In this document: piece after piece, positions 41,141 through 49,606 of the stretch | How positions within the stretch are numbered: position 1 is the stretch's first letter | How the letters are laid out: each line of letters opens with the position of its first letter | Origin: a virus | Length of the DNA stretch: 64,000 nucleotides | Virus record (IMG/VR): IMGVR_UViG_3300043444_000523 | Location: 40,737-104,736 of that record | Direction: 5' to 3' (one strand) | Notes under the pieces: generated by a model | What the model was told of the DNA's origin: nothing | The model's input: only the letters and a program-made list of their open reading frames with translations | The model's database searches: none | Made by a program: the position numbers and the translations under genes

Positions 41141-41502
41141 TGAAACGTACAATTCGACACCGTGTTACGGGCAAGGCGTACGTCGTTGAAATGCCGCGCG
41201 GCTTTGCACGTTCCATGTCGGCTACGCTGGACCACATCGAAAAAACGGAACATGTTCAGTACTCGCAAGCCGGTTTCAACGTCGAGGGCGTTGACGGTAT
41301 CATGACGAGCGCAGAAGTGAAAGCAGGCGGATTTACGCCGATTGCCGACGTGCCGGACAAGGATACCATTTCGGGAAAGACGGCCGCCGCCGAATTGCGG
41401 CAACTTCTCAACTTGACGGCCGCGCCGACGAAAGCGCCGCGCAAGCATCGCGGCACGCAAGCGCCGACGGAAACGGCCGCGATCGAAACGGCCGAAGCGT
41501 AG
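41141..41502 (+). CDS. Hypothetical basic protein, GC-rich island
   Basis: 120 residues. MKRTIRHRVTGKAYVVEMP start; C-terminus Lys/Arg/Ala/Thr-rich. Codon use and GC are higher than the rest of the window. Paired with the similar-looking 41564 gene and flanked by strong terminators. Unknown. Confidence 0.55.
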
Positions 41503-41517
41503 TCGATTCTCCAGCAG

Positions 41518-41550
41518 GCCGCGCGGACTGTCCGCGCGGCTTTTCTTTTC
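41518..41550 (+). terminator. Rho-independent terminator
   Basis: GCCGCGCGGA and TCCGCGCGGC form a perfect 10-bp stem with a three-base loop, then TTTTCTTTTC. Confidence 0.8.
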
Positions 41551-41563
41551 TTCGGAATTCACC

Positions 41564-42001
41564 ATGAAACGGTACATTCGACCTCAAGGTCGCAAGCGCG
41601 TTATCGCCATTGTGGGCAGAATCACGGACCGCGCCGACGGCAAGTTTATCGGTAGTTCACCGATAGAAGAGATGCAATCGGCCGTCGCGGGGCAATTCCT
41701 AGTTGCCGAACTAGACGGCATGGGCGACACTAAACCGGAAAGACAGCTGCGCAAAATCAACGGCTTGCGCGTTTACTCGTTCACGCGCTTTGACGGACGT
41801 ACATACGTTACTGTGCGCGCGGAAACTGAGATCGCGTACCGATCATTGCACGCGCTGACCTATGTACTCGCATTGCGAGCTGTTCAGCGCGGCAGTATCC
41901 CGCGTATGGCAGCTGGCGCTTGCAATGCTGAAAGTGCCGAACGTGCCGCGCGTAGAATCCGCCAGTATGCGGCCGCGCGGCACGTAAGTAAAAAATTGTA
42001 A
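41564..42001 (+). CDS. Hypothetical basic protein
   Basis: 145 residues, start MKRYIRPQGRKRVIAIVG resembling the start of the 41141 product; C-terminus rich in Ala/Arg (SAERAARRIRQYAAARH). GC-rich island gene bounded by terminators on both sides; no family recognised. Confidence 0.55.
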   Translation: MKRYIRPQGRKRVIAIVGRITDRADGKFIGSSPIEEMQSAVAGQFLVAELDGMGDTKPERQLRKINGLRVYSFTRFDGRTYVTVRAETEIAYRSLHALTYVLALRAVQRGSIPRMAAGACNAESAERAARRIRQYAAARHVSKKL

Positions 42002-42015
42002 TCGACCATGATGCC

Positions 42016-42054
42016 AAAACGCACGCTGGAATCAATTCCAGCGTGCGTTTTTTT
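42016..42054. terminator. Strong bidirectional terminator
   Basis: AAAACGCACGCTGGAA pairs with its complement over 16 bp, loop TCAA, T-runs on both strands. Confidence 0.85.
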
Positions 42055-42098
42055 GTGCGCGTCGCCTGACAAATCATAGTCTTTTGGGAGTAGTTCTT

Positions 42099-42683
42099 GT
42101 GATTATCATGTTCTGGGCTATCTCCAACGGCAAGGGGGAGATCGTCGGCGCTTTCCCGTTCAAAGGCGGAAAGCGCAAAGCGCATGCATATGCGCGCCAA
42201 TTGACAAAGGCGGGGAATCCGCATTTCGTGGCACTTGAGAAAAGCCGCGATGGGCTAGTGCCGCGCCCACCATCACCACTTCCCGAAAGCAAGTGGTTCT
42301 GCTCGTCCAAGCGTCAACGCAAGCCTCGTCTCACTATGTCCGACGAGGACACGCTGCGCGCCGTTGCGACAATGCAGCATGAACACGGGCCGGACTCCCT
42401 ACCCGTGTCAAAGTTCTACAAAGAGCTTCGGAAGAAGGATGCCGACATTCCTACTTTATATTGTGGGACAACCGGCGAGCCGCCGCCGATCCGGCCGCGC
42501 AATCCCAAGCGCGGCCGCAAGGGCGCGCCTACCGCTCCGTCCGTCAGGCCGGACTGGGCAGCGGCGAAGCTCGACTTCGGGCCGATAGGCCGAATTGAAG
42601 TACGGGAAGTAGTTGTAGGTCATGCTATCGGCATGACCGCCAATGGCGTCGATGTTTGGGACGCTTCGGGGGATCGGATATGA
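42099..42683 (+). CDS. Hypothetical proline/arginine-rich protein
   Basis: 194 residues from GTG 42099, nine bases after GGGAG; the ATG at 42108 is the alternative. Pro/Arg-rich centre (PRPPSPLPESKWFC, RPRNPKRGRKGAPT). Stop overlaps the next ATG. Unknown. Confidence 0.5.
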   Translation: MIIMFWAISNGKGEIVGAFPFKGGKRKAHAYARQLTKAGNPHFVALEKSRDGLVPRPPSPLPESKWFCSSKRQRKPRLTMSDEDTLRAVATMQHEHGPDSLPVSKFYKELRKKDADIPTLYCGTTGEPPPIRPRNPKRGRKGAPTAPSVRPDWAAAKLDFGPIGRIEVREVVVGHAIGMTANGVDVWDASGDRI

Positions 42684-42907
42684 AACGACTCGAAGCCGAA
42701 TTCAAACGTCGTATGGGGTGGACCACTTTGCGCGGCCAGACGCGCAAGTTTGTCCTTGAGGATATTGAGACTCTTGGCCTTGATGGCGCAGTGCGCTCAT
42801 GGCGCAACGAGGGGCTCAAGATGCCCTACGGCATCCAGAAGTTGATTGACTCAACGATCCATCTTACCAGCACTGGGCCGTTGGGTATTCAGGGAGTAGG
42901 CTGGTAA
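42680..42907 (+). CDS. Hypothetical small basic protein
   Basis: 75 residues. KRLEAEFKRRMGWTTLRG and a helix; ATGA coupling to the previous gene. Confidence 0.5.
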   Translation: MKRLEAEFKRRMGWTTLRGQTRKFVLEDIETLGLDGAVRSWRNEGLKMPYGIQKLIDSTIHLTSTGPLGIQGVGW

Positions 42908-42938
42908 TTGGCCGATCTTTTCTTAATGGAGTACGTCC

Positions 42939-43112
42939 ATGCGCAAATTCCATGCCGTCATTCGACGGCACAAGAAGGGTTTCATGTGGCTGGTTGTATC
43001 GTCTTGTGGCCGCTACTTGCGCGGCTACTGCGCCTCTGCTGCCATTGGGCAGCGGCGAGTTGAGGCGTCTATTGCCTGCTTCAGCGAGTGCCCGTGCTGC
43101 GCTAAGTCTTAG
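42939..43112 (+). CDS. Very small Cys-rich protein
   Basis: 57 residues with ATG 42939 after AATGGAG. Ends in CFSECPCCAKS; middle has Cys and Arg. Possible zinc or disulphide protein. Confidence 0.45.
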   Translation: MRKFHAVIRRHKKGFMWLVVSSCGRYLRGYCASAAIGQRRVEASIACFSECPCCAKS

Positions 43113-43176
43113 CATTTGCGCCACTACTGCGCCGATGTTCGGCCTAGTAGCGGCGCGTTCATTCCGGGAGTATGAT

Positions 43177-43314
43177 ATGTTCGAGTTGCCGCGTGTTGTC
43201 CGCTTGCGCCGTGCACAATCTGGAGTACGGGCACGACCTTTGCCGTGCAATCGGCCTCTGTTGAGGCCGAATCAGAAGCCTAACAAGGTCTTCGTGGCCT
43301 TGTTCTCGAAATAG
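43177..43314 (+). CDS. Small arginine-rich protein
   Basis: 45 residues from ATG 43177 after GGGAG; Arg and Pro rich. Its TAG lies in a copy of the dispersed palindrome. Confidence 0.4.
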   Translation: MFELPRVVRLRRAQSGVRARPLPCNRPLLRPNQKPNKVFVALFSK

Positions 43315-43332
43315 GCGCGAGTTGCGCCTATT
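43310..43332. repeat. Dispersed palindrome, copy 11
   Basis: AATAGGCGCGA arm with TTGCGCCTATT; contains the stop codon of the 43177 gene. The only plus-strand copy at a gene end in the island. Confidence 0.85.
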
Positions 43333-43551
43333 ATTGCGGTGTACTTGTATATCTCAGGTTTCCTGCCGACATGGCGGCAGGGAGAAATAGAACCAGGAGA
43401 TTCGCCAGCCAATTGCGTCCACTGAGAGACGCCCAACCGATATGGCGATTAACCCAAGGGTGCGTATGAAGAAGTTCTACCTCTTTTCCATTTACTAGAC
43501 GACGAAGATCGACGACGGTAAGGCCGGGGGTCGAAAGACTCCCGGCACGTT

Positions 43552-43618
43552 GGGGATACCGCAGGGCGGGCTTGTGGTTTGCAACCACGATGGCAGGATT
43601 CGAGTCCCTGTGTCTCCA
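43552..43618 (+). tRNA. tRNA-Ala (UGC), short D-arm
   Basis: 67 bases. Acceptor GGGGATA/TGTCTCC has a G3-U70 wobble, the alanine identity pair, and A73. Anticodon arm TGTGG-TTTGCAA-CCACG gives UGC. T-arm CAGGA-TTCGAGT-CCCTG with one mismatch. Only 14 bases lie between acceptor and anticodon arm, so the D-arm is a miniature (CCGC-AGG-GCGG). A stable GCCGGG hairpin precedes it at 43523-43546. Confidence 0.6.
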
Positions 43619-43657
43619 CTACATCTCTGCCAATCCACTTACCTTCAAGGGGACGTA

Positions 43658-43903
43658 ATGGAAACTTTCTTTCGTTTCTACTGGGATCAGTGTACTACCT
43701 GGAAGGCGGAAGTAGACCGCCTTGCCGATCAGGTTGTGAACCGCCTTGGACTTGTCGCCAAGGCGGTTCTGAATACCCAAGACCGACGATCTATTGCGCG
43801 CATGATGATGCGATGCGCGTCTGGCCGAGTTGATGGCGTTTTTGGGTCCGTGTCGTGGGAGCACGACAAGAAAACTAAAGACCTTGTGTACCGTGTGTCG
43901 TAG
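43658..43903 (+). CDS. Hypothetical protein
   Basis: 81 residues, ATG after AAGGGGAC. Helical with aromatic start (METFFRFYWDQ). Unknown. Confidence 0.55.
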   Translation: METFFRFYWDQCTTWKAEVDRLADQVVNRLGLVAKAVLNTQDRRSIARMMMRCASGRVDGVFGSVSWEHDKKTKDLVYRVS

Positions 43904-43911
43904 GGGGCGTC

Positions 43912-44124
43912 ATGTTAAGTCGCGCAATGGAGACGATCCAGTCGGATGCAATGCGGCTTGTGAACATCCGCATTACATCCGCGATTGAGGTCTGTGACTG
44001 GGTGGTAGTTCACAGGCTGACAGAGCAATTGCTGGAACTTGCGGTGCGCGGAATGCACCGTAATTCCATAGATAACGTCATGCCGTCGCTCAAGACGACG
44101 CAGCGTGAATCTGAAAGCCGATAA
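43912..44124 (+). CDS. Hypothetical helical protein
   Basis: 70 residues, mainly two amphipathic helices (TIQSDAMRLVNIRI and WVVVHRLTEQLLELAV). Nine bases after the previous gene. Confidence 0.5.
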   Translation: MLSRAMETIQSDAMRLVNIRITSAIEVCDWVVVHRLTEQLLELAVRGMHRNSIDNVMPSLKTTQRESESR

Positions 44125-44253
44125 CGTGATTCCCCACGTAGCGGGAGGACGGCTAGGGCCAACAATACGTTGGCGCGCTCAACGTCATACCAGTAGTGCG
44201 ACGGCACTACTAGCGTTCCGGCCCGCATGGTGAGCGGGAGAGGGAGATGGGAA

Positions 44254-44421
44254 ATGAACAACATCGCGTCCGTCACCGACCGTGACGGACGTATTAAGGT
44301 GGTGCTCCAGGCCGCGCCGCCGGAATTGGTGACGCAGTTCATGGCCGGGGAGATTGTGCCCGGACTCGTGGATATGTACGGCGATCCGGCAAGAGGGTTT
44401 GCCGGTGGGTACGTGGCGTAG
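44254..44421 (+). CDS. Small hypothetical protein
   Basis: 55 residues, ATG after GGAGATGGGAA. Short strand (DRDGRIKVVLQAAP) then Gly-rich end. The tRNA-like gene begins nine bases after its stop. Confidence 0.45.
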   Translation: MNNIASVTDRDGRIKVVLQAAPPELVTQFMAGEIVPGLVDMYGDPARGFAGGYVA

Positions 44422-44430
44422 TTCGTTTGT

Positions 44431-44632
44431 GGGTCGCTTGCCCGCTGGGGGTGGGCGAAAGCCTGCTGGGAGATGACAGACGTGCCAACGTCTTGATACC
44501 GGCGATGACTGGAGGATGGTAGCGCAAACGGGGGAGCGTGGCTGCTCCATGTGATGCCTAGCGATGGCTAGGCTCGCTGTTCCCGTCCGCAAGAGTACTC
44601 CGGTCTGCGAGGTTCGAGTCCTCGGCGACCCA
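44431..44632 (+). tRNA. tRNA-like gene with internal insert
   Basis: 5' end GGGTCGC pairs 7 of 7 with GCGACCC near the 3' end; A73 follows. D-arm GCCC-GCTGGGGGT-GGGC and T-arm CGAGG-TTCGAGT-CCTCG are perfect. Between them lie about 135 extra bases holding hairpins AGACG...CGTCT, GGAGC...GCTCC and GCCTAG...CTAGGC. The anticodon arm cannot be assigned; the insert may be an intron or a structured extension. Confidence 0.55.
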
Positions 44633-44650
44633 CTTTATTCCAACCAAGCC

Positions 44651-44674
44651 GCCGTCACCGTGACGGCTCTTTTG
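44651..44674 (+). terminator. Terminator after tRNA-like gene
   Basis: GCCGTCAC and GTGACGGC arms with one central base, then TCTTTTG. Confidence 0.6.
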
Positions 44675-44720
44675 CTTGGCGGCAACGTGAGGCATTCTTG
44701 AGAGGGGAGGCGAAACCGAT

Positions 44721-45128
44721 ATGACTAACATTGTCCCGATCTACTACTACGGCACTTGGTTCATTCCAAGCATCTACAACACCCATGATTGGATGGGGTC
44801 GTTGTTCATTGAGGATGGGCATTGGGTATTTGAGCACCGAGTCAGACTCTATGCCGACTCAAAAGCGTTCGGCAGTGAAGACGAAAAGACGTGGTACAAG
44901 ATGAAGGCAAAGGACGACTCAATTGAAGTCAGAGACCGCCTTCTGGAGAACATGAACAAGAACATTCTCCCCAAGCTGGAGAAGGAGTTTGGCTGCAAGC
45001 ATGATTTCGTTCTTTTCGAATGCAAGAACGACGATCCGAAATTCCTGTTTGAACTCGGATCGAGACCGTGGGCGCATATCAAGACACTTTCGCCTGAAGA
45101 GGCAAAAGCACAAGGGCTAATCGAATGA
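44721..45128 (+). CDS. Hypothetical phage protein
   Basis: 135 residues. YYYGTWFIPSIYNTHDWMG start, acidic helical middle, and a C-terminal strand (HDFVLFECKNDDPKFLF). Coupled to the next gene by ATGA. Unknown. Confidence 0.6.
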   Translation: MTNIVPIYYYGTWFIPSIYNTHDWMGSLFIEDGHWVFEHRVRLYADSKAFGSEDEKTWYKMKAKDDSIEVRDRLLENMNKNILPKLEKEFGCKHDFVLFECKNDDPKFLFELGSRPWAHIKTLSPEEAKAQGLIE

Positions 45129-45346
45129 CCCAGACCTACGCAGAGATTTGGTCTACCATCAAGAACAGCCGATGGGCTTGGCTGTACTCTGGACTTGATG
45201 TTCGATCCGACCGTGAAAGCTCCGGCGAGGAGCTGTACAAGTGCCTTTCCAGCCGTGGCCTTGTGTCCGACTGGCGCGAACTTTCCGAAGTGCCAGTAGG
45301 CGGCGAACTGGCCATCGGCATGACAACTTATCGCCGCATTTCTTAG
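45125..45346 (+). CDS. Hypothetical small protein
   Basis: 73 residues. TWP-like start (QTYAEIWSTIKNSRWAWLY) and a Ser/Gly middle; coupled by ATGA. Confidence 0.55.
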   Translation: MTQTYAEIWSTIKNSRWAWLYSGLDVRSDRESSGEELYKCLSSRGLVSDWRELSEVPVGGELAIGMTTYRRIS

Positions 45347-45354
45347 GGACAATC

Positions 45355-45486
45355 ATGAAACGGAAGTACGGCGTTTGCTGGTGTTGTTCGACACCGGCCA
45401 AGGTGAGGCTGCGCAAAATGTGGGTGAGCGGGCTTGTTCGCCAGCTTTGTAAGCTGTGCGCAATCGCTTTGCCCAAGGAGAAGTAG
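45355..45486 (+). CDS. Small Cys-rich zinc protein
   Basis: 43 residues. CWCCS and CKLC pairs, highly basic; likely a zinc ribbon. Nine bases after the previous stop. Confidence 0.5.
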   Translation: MKRKYGVCWCCSTPAKVRLRKMWVSGLVRQLCKLCAIALPKEK

Positions 45487-45488
45487 TC

Positions 45489-45740
45489 ATGGCAACGGCA
45501 AAAGAGATTGCCGCTGTGTACGCAAGGAACAATCCTGAGTCCAGATTCGCTGTGTCCAAGTGCGGCAGCGCAGTCGGCCTCTGGATTGAGAGTCGTCAAG
45601 CTTTCGTCGAGATTGTCGTCAAGACTATCTCGCCCAAGTGCCCTTGGGTAACTTTGTTATCCGAGGATGGAAGTATGATCCAAACTACGTTGGCCAACGG
45701 GAAGCCATTGTATCCACCGGAAGAATGGGAGTCAGTATGA
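45489..45740 (+). CDS. Hypothetical protein
   Basis: 83 residues, GGAG before the ATG. Alpha-beta mixture (EIAAVYARNNPESRFAVS, VEIVVKTIS). Stop overlaps the next start. Confidence 0.55.
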   Translation: MATAKEIAAVYARNNPESRFAVSKCGSAVGLWIESRQAFVEIVVKTISPKCPWVTLLSEDGSMIQTTLANGKPLYPPEEWESV

Positions 45741-45943
45741 CAAAGCCAGTTTATATGTATGCGCCAGTCCGAATGACGTGTGACTCAGGCAAGGAATGGA
45801 TCGACTCTGGTGATATGGCAACCAGCCGAGAGAAGGTTGCGGAGAAAATCGCCAAGATTAGCTCCGCAATCCGTTCGTGGGATGATGCCAACCCTGTTGT
45901 TCGGGTCGTTCTTGTCAGAATCGAAGAAGTGGAGGGGAAGTGA
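45737..45943 (+). CDS. Hypothetical small protein
   Basis: 68 residues, ATGA-coupled. Met-rich start and a C-terminal strand (VVRVVLVRIEEV). Confidence 0.55.
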   Translation: MTKPVYMYAPVRMTCDSGKEWIDSGDMATSREKVAEKIAKISSAIRSWDDANPVVRVVLVRIEEVEGK

Positions 45944-46224
45944 ACAATCCAGTCATTGAACGCTTGCGAGAGGCCAGGAGAACCCTGGAACTTCGCATCA
46001 AACAAAAAGCCGTTGCCGTGTACGCGACGTTCGACCAGAGCGAACGAACCATCATGCGTATCGGCATGTTCCCCGCGCAGAAGATGCAGCAGGCGCAGCA
46101 AGAACTCATTGCCGAACTGACGCTGTGCGACGGAGAGCCGCCAGATTCTTCCGAAGTGTCCCGAATGTTGGCAGTCGGCATCATGGATGCCGCCAATGCC
46201 GGGGCTGACAAACTCGTTGTGTAG
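45940..46224 (+). CDS. Hypothetical helical protein
   Basis: 94 residues from GTG 45940 (GTGA overlap). Long helix (IERLREARRTLELRIKQKA) then QKMQQAQQELIAEL. Possible DNA- or protein-binding accessory. Confidence 0.55.
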   Translation: MNNPVIERLREARRTLELRIKQKAVAVYATFDQSERTIMRIGMFPAQKMQQAQQELIAELTLCDGEPPDSSEVSRMLAVGIMDAANAGADKLVV

Positions 46225-46231
46225 GAGAACC

Positions 46232-46801
46232 ATGAGCACGCTACTTCCGCCGCCTGGATTTATCGAGGCCCATGTTTGGGAACCAGAGTACAAGGACGGC
46301 ATTAAGACCGGCTACTCAAAGCTGGTCCGCATGAAGACCTTGAAAGAGGTCTTCAAGGAACTGTACGCCGAACTTGATGTTCTGATTTGCGACAAGTGCG
46401 GCCATGAGCGTAAACGACGCAAAACCTACGCCAAGCCGGATTACGGCGGCGACAAGTGCAAAGAGTGCGAAGGGGAATATGAGTCGTTACTTGACGAGTA
46501 TTTCCACGGGCCGGACTCTGAGTTTGCTACTGTGCCCAAGAACTATCGATGGGTGGCTTGCTACGCCGTAACAGGCGGAAATGAGGGCCACTACATCCAC
46601 GTTGAATATCTGGCCGAGGTCAAGAAGATCAAGATTCCCGACCCGAACGACCAGACCGGATTTGGGAAGGCCAAAGAAGTCTATCCGTGCAACGGGCAAA
46701 GCCTGTTGCATGTTGTTCGTCTTGCGATTGGCAAGACATTCAGAGGCATGGAACACGCGCAAGCCATTGCCAACCGTTGTGCGCGACTTCTAGGAGCATG
46801 A
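46232..46801 (+). CDS. Zinc-ribbon protein
   Basis: 189 residues, ATG after AGGAGAACC. CDKCGHERKRRKTYAKPDYG then CKECEG is a zinc ribbon in the middle, with beta strands on both sides. Unknown role. Confidence 0.6.
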   Translation: MSTLLPPPGFIEAHVWEPEYKDGIKTGYSKLVRMKTLKEVFKELYAELDVLICDKCGHERKRRKTYAKPDYGGDKCKECEGEYESLLDEYFHGPDSEFATVPKNYRWVACYAVTGGNEGHYIHVEYLAEVKKIKIPDPNDQTGFGKAKEVYPCNGQSLLHVVRLAIGKTFRGMEHAQAIANRCARLLGA

Positions 46802-46802
46802 C

Positions 46803-47318
46803 ATGAGCCTTGATGTGTCTTTACGTCGAAAACGACCAGACAAAACCGAAGCCGCACAAGCGGCAAAGGTTCTGAGAGACAACGGCTTTGATTTATTTGC
46901 ACAAGAAATCGAAGCACGTCACGATACTTCAGAATACGACGGTCTCTACGATTCCAACATCACCCACAACCTTATGAAGATGGCACGCGAGGCTGGCATT
47001 TATCTGGCGTGCTGGAGTCCGGGAGAAATGCTTGCGCCTGACATCGCCAAGAAAATGCAGGAGCAGGCAGATGTGGGGAATTACCACGGCCCAGGCGGAG
47101 AACTTGAGCTTGAGAAAACACTTCCAGTTGCTCATGCTCGTGACCTTATCGGCCCTCTACGCGCAGGGCTGGAGTTGCTGAGGTCTGATCCTGAGAGATT
47201 CAAGAAATTCAACGCGCCAAATGGCTGGGGGCTGTACGAGCACTTCGTCCCTTGGGTTGCTGAGTATCTCGCAGCGTGTGAAGAAAACCCGGATGCCGAA
47301 GTTCACGTGTGTCGATGA
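46803..47318 (+). CDS. Conserved phage protein, 'ITHNL' family
   Basis: 171 residues. The pattern MSLDV start, YDSNITHNLMKMAREAGIY, LIGPLRAGLELLRSDPERFK, NGWGLYEHFVPWVAEYL and a final PDAEV is one I recognise from many phage genomes as a conserved protein of unknown function, here full length. Position among DNA-metabolism genes suggests an accessory role. Confidence 0.75.
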   Translation: MSLDVSLRRKRPDKTEAAQAAKVLRDNGFDLFAQEIEARHDTSEYDGLYDSNITHNLMKMAREAGIYLACWSPGEMLAPDIAKKMQEQADVGNYHGPGGELELEKTLPVAHARDLIGPLRAGLELLRSDPERFKKFNAPNGWGLYEHFVPWVAEYLAACEENPDAEVHVCR

Positions 47319-47332
47319 CAAAGGAGCATGAC

Positions 47333-47716
47333 ATGACTCTTTCGGAACTTGCCAACGACCCCAAGGCCATGTCCGCGTTCATGGGCTGGAATTGGGAAAC
47401 ACAAACAAGGAAGGGCAGGGCGTATTGTGGATACCGAGGCTGGACACGAGACAAAGATGTCGAACTGACCGCCGAGGAAGTATTCCAAGAGCGATGGAAG
47501 GAATACATCGCCAGCATCAGTCCAAGGGTTCAAGAGCAGACCCATCTCAGGATGGTCCATGAGTGCCTGCGAGACGGGCTTGGCCTGAAGGGGAAGGCTT
47601 CTCGTGACTCAGTGGCCGAGCGCATCAAGATAGCAATCAAACGCTGGCCCGATCTTTACTCACCATTCGAGGAAGAGAGCCATGTTGACGAGAACCAACT
47701 ATGTGCGGTGTCGTGA
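47333..47716 (+). CDS. Hypothetical protein
   Basis: 127 residues. Trp/Tyr-rich first half (AFMGWNWETQTRKGRAYCGY), helical second half. Overlaps the next gene by 35 bases. Confidence 0.55.
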   Translation: MTLSELANDPKAMSAFMGWNWETQTRKGRAYCGYRGWTRDKDVELTAEEVFQERWKEYIASISPRVQEQTHLRMVHECLRDGLGLKGKASRDSVAERIKIAIKRWPDLYSPFEEESHVDENQLCAVS

Positions 47717-47912
47717 GTGCGGCTGCGGCCTGACTTGGATCGAGATTGCATATGGGAAGTTGGGCGACGAAATCTGTGGCCGATGTTTAATCGAGCGTCG
47801 GCAACAATCTTGCGATCACAACGAGATGATCAAAAACAACACAACCCATGCTTGGCGCTGTGCCAGATGTGGGTACGTCTACGGAGAAACGAAATGCGAA
47901 CAGAAACCATAG
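47682..47912 (+). CDS. Two-knuckle zinc protein
   Basis: 76 residues with CRECGCGL, CGRC, HNEM and CARCGYV: likely two zinc sites. Overlaps both neighbours. Confidence 0.55.
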   Translation: MLTRTNYVRCRECGCGLTWIEIAYGKLGDEICGRCLIERRQQSCDHNEMIKNNTTHAWRCARCGYVYGETKCEQKP

Positions 47913-48523
47913 TTCGTAACCTGTACAAGTTTGATGAACTTTCGGACAAGGCCAAAGAGAAGGCCAGAGATCGGTATCGAGAATCCGGGATTCACGACGA
48001 ATGGTGGGACAGTGTTTACGAAGATGCCGAAGAGATTGCCAAACTGCTTGGCATCGAGATTCGGCAACTACCAATCAAGACTCTGGGCGGCAAAATCAGA
48101 TACGAACCGGCGATCTACTTCAGGGGATTCAGTTCGCAAGGCAACGGCGCATGCTTCGAGGGCACATACCGATACCGCAAAGGAAGTGTGGCGGCAATTA
48201 AGGATTATGCACCCCAAGACGAGACGCTGCATCGCATTGCCAAGACTCTTCAGGAAGAACAGAAGAAGTCGTGGTACAGGCTCAGTGCGAAGATTACGCA
48301 TCGCGGCAACTACTGCCATTCGTACAGCATGGACATTGAGGTTGACTCCGATCATCCACGAGACTTTGACGCCGAACCAATTCGGAAGTGCATGAGAGAC
48401 TTCGCCGATTGGATTTATGAGCGTCTTGAAGAAGAGTACGACTACCTGAACTCTGACGAGGCCGTTGACGAAAGCATCACGGCCAACGATTACGAATTCA
48501 CCAAGAGTGGAGAGCTAGCATGA
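47894..48523 (+). CDS. Phage 'FDELSDKAKEKARD' conserved protein
   Basis: 209 residues. YKFDELSDKAKEKARDRYRE, EWWDSVYEDAEEIAKLLGI and FRGFSSQGNGACFEG match a widespread phage family sometimes labelled antitoxin-like; its actual function is not established. Acidic C-terminus. Confidence 0.7.
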   Translation: MRTETIVRNLYKFDELSDKAKEKARDRYRESGIHDEWWDSVYEDAEEIAKLLGIEIRQLPIKTLGGKIRYEPAIYFRGFSSQGNGACFEGTYRYRKGSVAAIKDYAPQDETLHRIAKTLQEEQKKSWYRLSAKITHRGNYCHSYSMDIEVDSDHPRDFDAEPIRKCMRDFADWIYERLEEEYDYLNSDEAVDESITANDYEFTKSGELA

Positions 48524-48879
48524 GATTCCCACGATACGGGGCCGCATTCGAGTACATCTCGTTTGAAGACCTGCTGAAACTTTGCCGAGAGACGATGGAC
48601 TTTCACGCCAGAGTTGAGGAGTGCAACGGCGTGTTCGTCGAAGTGGCCCGATGGAAACACTTTGCCGACGAATACGACGGCAAGCAAGGCGTCTGGATGC
48701 GATTCGCCTACTTCCACTGCGAAGGCGGCGAGCATCTTTCGAGAGAGATTCGGGAGTTGTCTACTCCCGACATGGTATCGGCGCATGAGACTGCCGAGTA
48801 CATTGCCGGAATGATCAACGCGGCATCGAAGAGTCGAAGCACGCGGATCATTCACGGGATGCCAAACTGGAAGGACTGA
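48520..48879 (+). CDS. Hypothetical protein
   Basis: 119 residues, ATGA-coupled. A WKHFADEYDGKQGVWMRF core suggests a compact alpha-beta domain. Unknown. Confidence 0.55.
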   Translation: MRFPRYGAAFEYISFEDLLKLCRETMDFHARVEECNGVFVEVARWKHFADEYDGKQGVWMRFAYFHCEGGEHLSREIRELSTPDMVSAHETAEYIAGMINAASKSRSTRIIHGMPNWKD

Positions 48880-48881
48880 AA

Positions 48882-49121
48882 ATGTTCGTTCTGCTCGAAA
48901 TGAGCGGCCTCGACATCATTAGCGTCCGCGTGTTCAAACGAGTGTCGGACGCAGTTTCTGTATTCGAATCGTGCGCCGCCGATAACGGCGTTTACGAAGA
49001 ACCTATGTCCAGCCACGAAGCACCTGGAACTATCCGTGTTGCTGGCGACGATACTTACTTCGTCCAATTGATTGAGACCGATGTTATCAACTCCATCAAA
49101 CCACGGAGGCAGTCATGCTGA
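48882..49121 (+). CDS. Hypothetical small protein
   Basis: 79 residues, beta rich (FVLLEMSGLDIISVRVFKRV). Three bases after the previous stop. Confidence 0.5.
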   Translation: MFVLLEMSGLDIISVRVFKRVSDAVSVFESCAADNGVYEEPMSSHEAPGTIRVAGDDTYFVQLIETDVINSIKPRRQSC

Positions 49122-49606
49122 CCATCAAGTATTACGGCGTGGAAGGCTCTGGCCGCACTGTGACCGAGGCCAAGAAGGACGCCGGGCGAAAGATCGAAAT
49201 CGCCCTTGCTGGCGACTACAACCCGGTTATCATCGTTTGGCGGAAGCACGCCTACCTGATCTATCGTGATCCGACTGTTGGCTGGCGTGATCGGCTGATA
49301 TGCGATGAAGATGGAGTCCGAGACGGGACTGTGTTTGGCAGTTTCGGCGGCGACAGCATGGACAAGGAGTATGTCATTGCCGAGGCCAAGAAACATTTGG
49401 CCAAGCTTGGCTGGGAAGAAGTCGATGGGCAAGAGATTCCTTCGATTCTGCCATTCTGCCATCACAGAGGTTGGAGGGACTGGACTGAGTTTCAGCTTCG
49501 GTACAGAGAGGCCATACGTCGCGGAATGAACGACAATGACGCACACAGTTACGCCGGGAGAAACCCGTCAAGGCCGGAACTGTGGCAAGAGGAGGCAAAA
49601 GTATGA
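49115..49606 (+). CDS. Hypothetical protein
   Basis: 163 residues. Central WRKHAYLIYRDPTVGWRDRL and a His-rich CHHRGWRDW. Unknown; overlaps neighbours slightly. Confidence 0.55.
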   Translation: MLTIKYYGVEGSGRTVTEAKKDAGRKIEIALAGDYNPVIIVWRKHAYLIYRDPTVGWRDRLICDEDGVRDGTVFGSFGGDSMDKEYVIAEAKKHLAKLGWEEVDGQEIPSILPFCHHRGWRDWTEFQLRYREAIRRGMNDNDAHSYAGRNPSRPELWQEEAKV

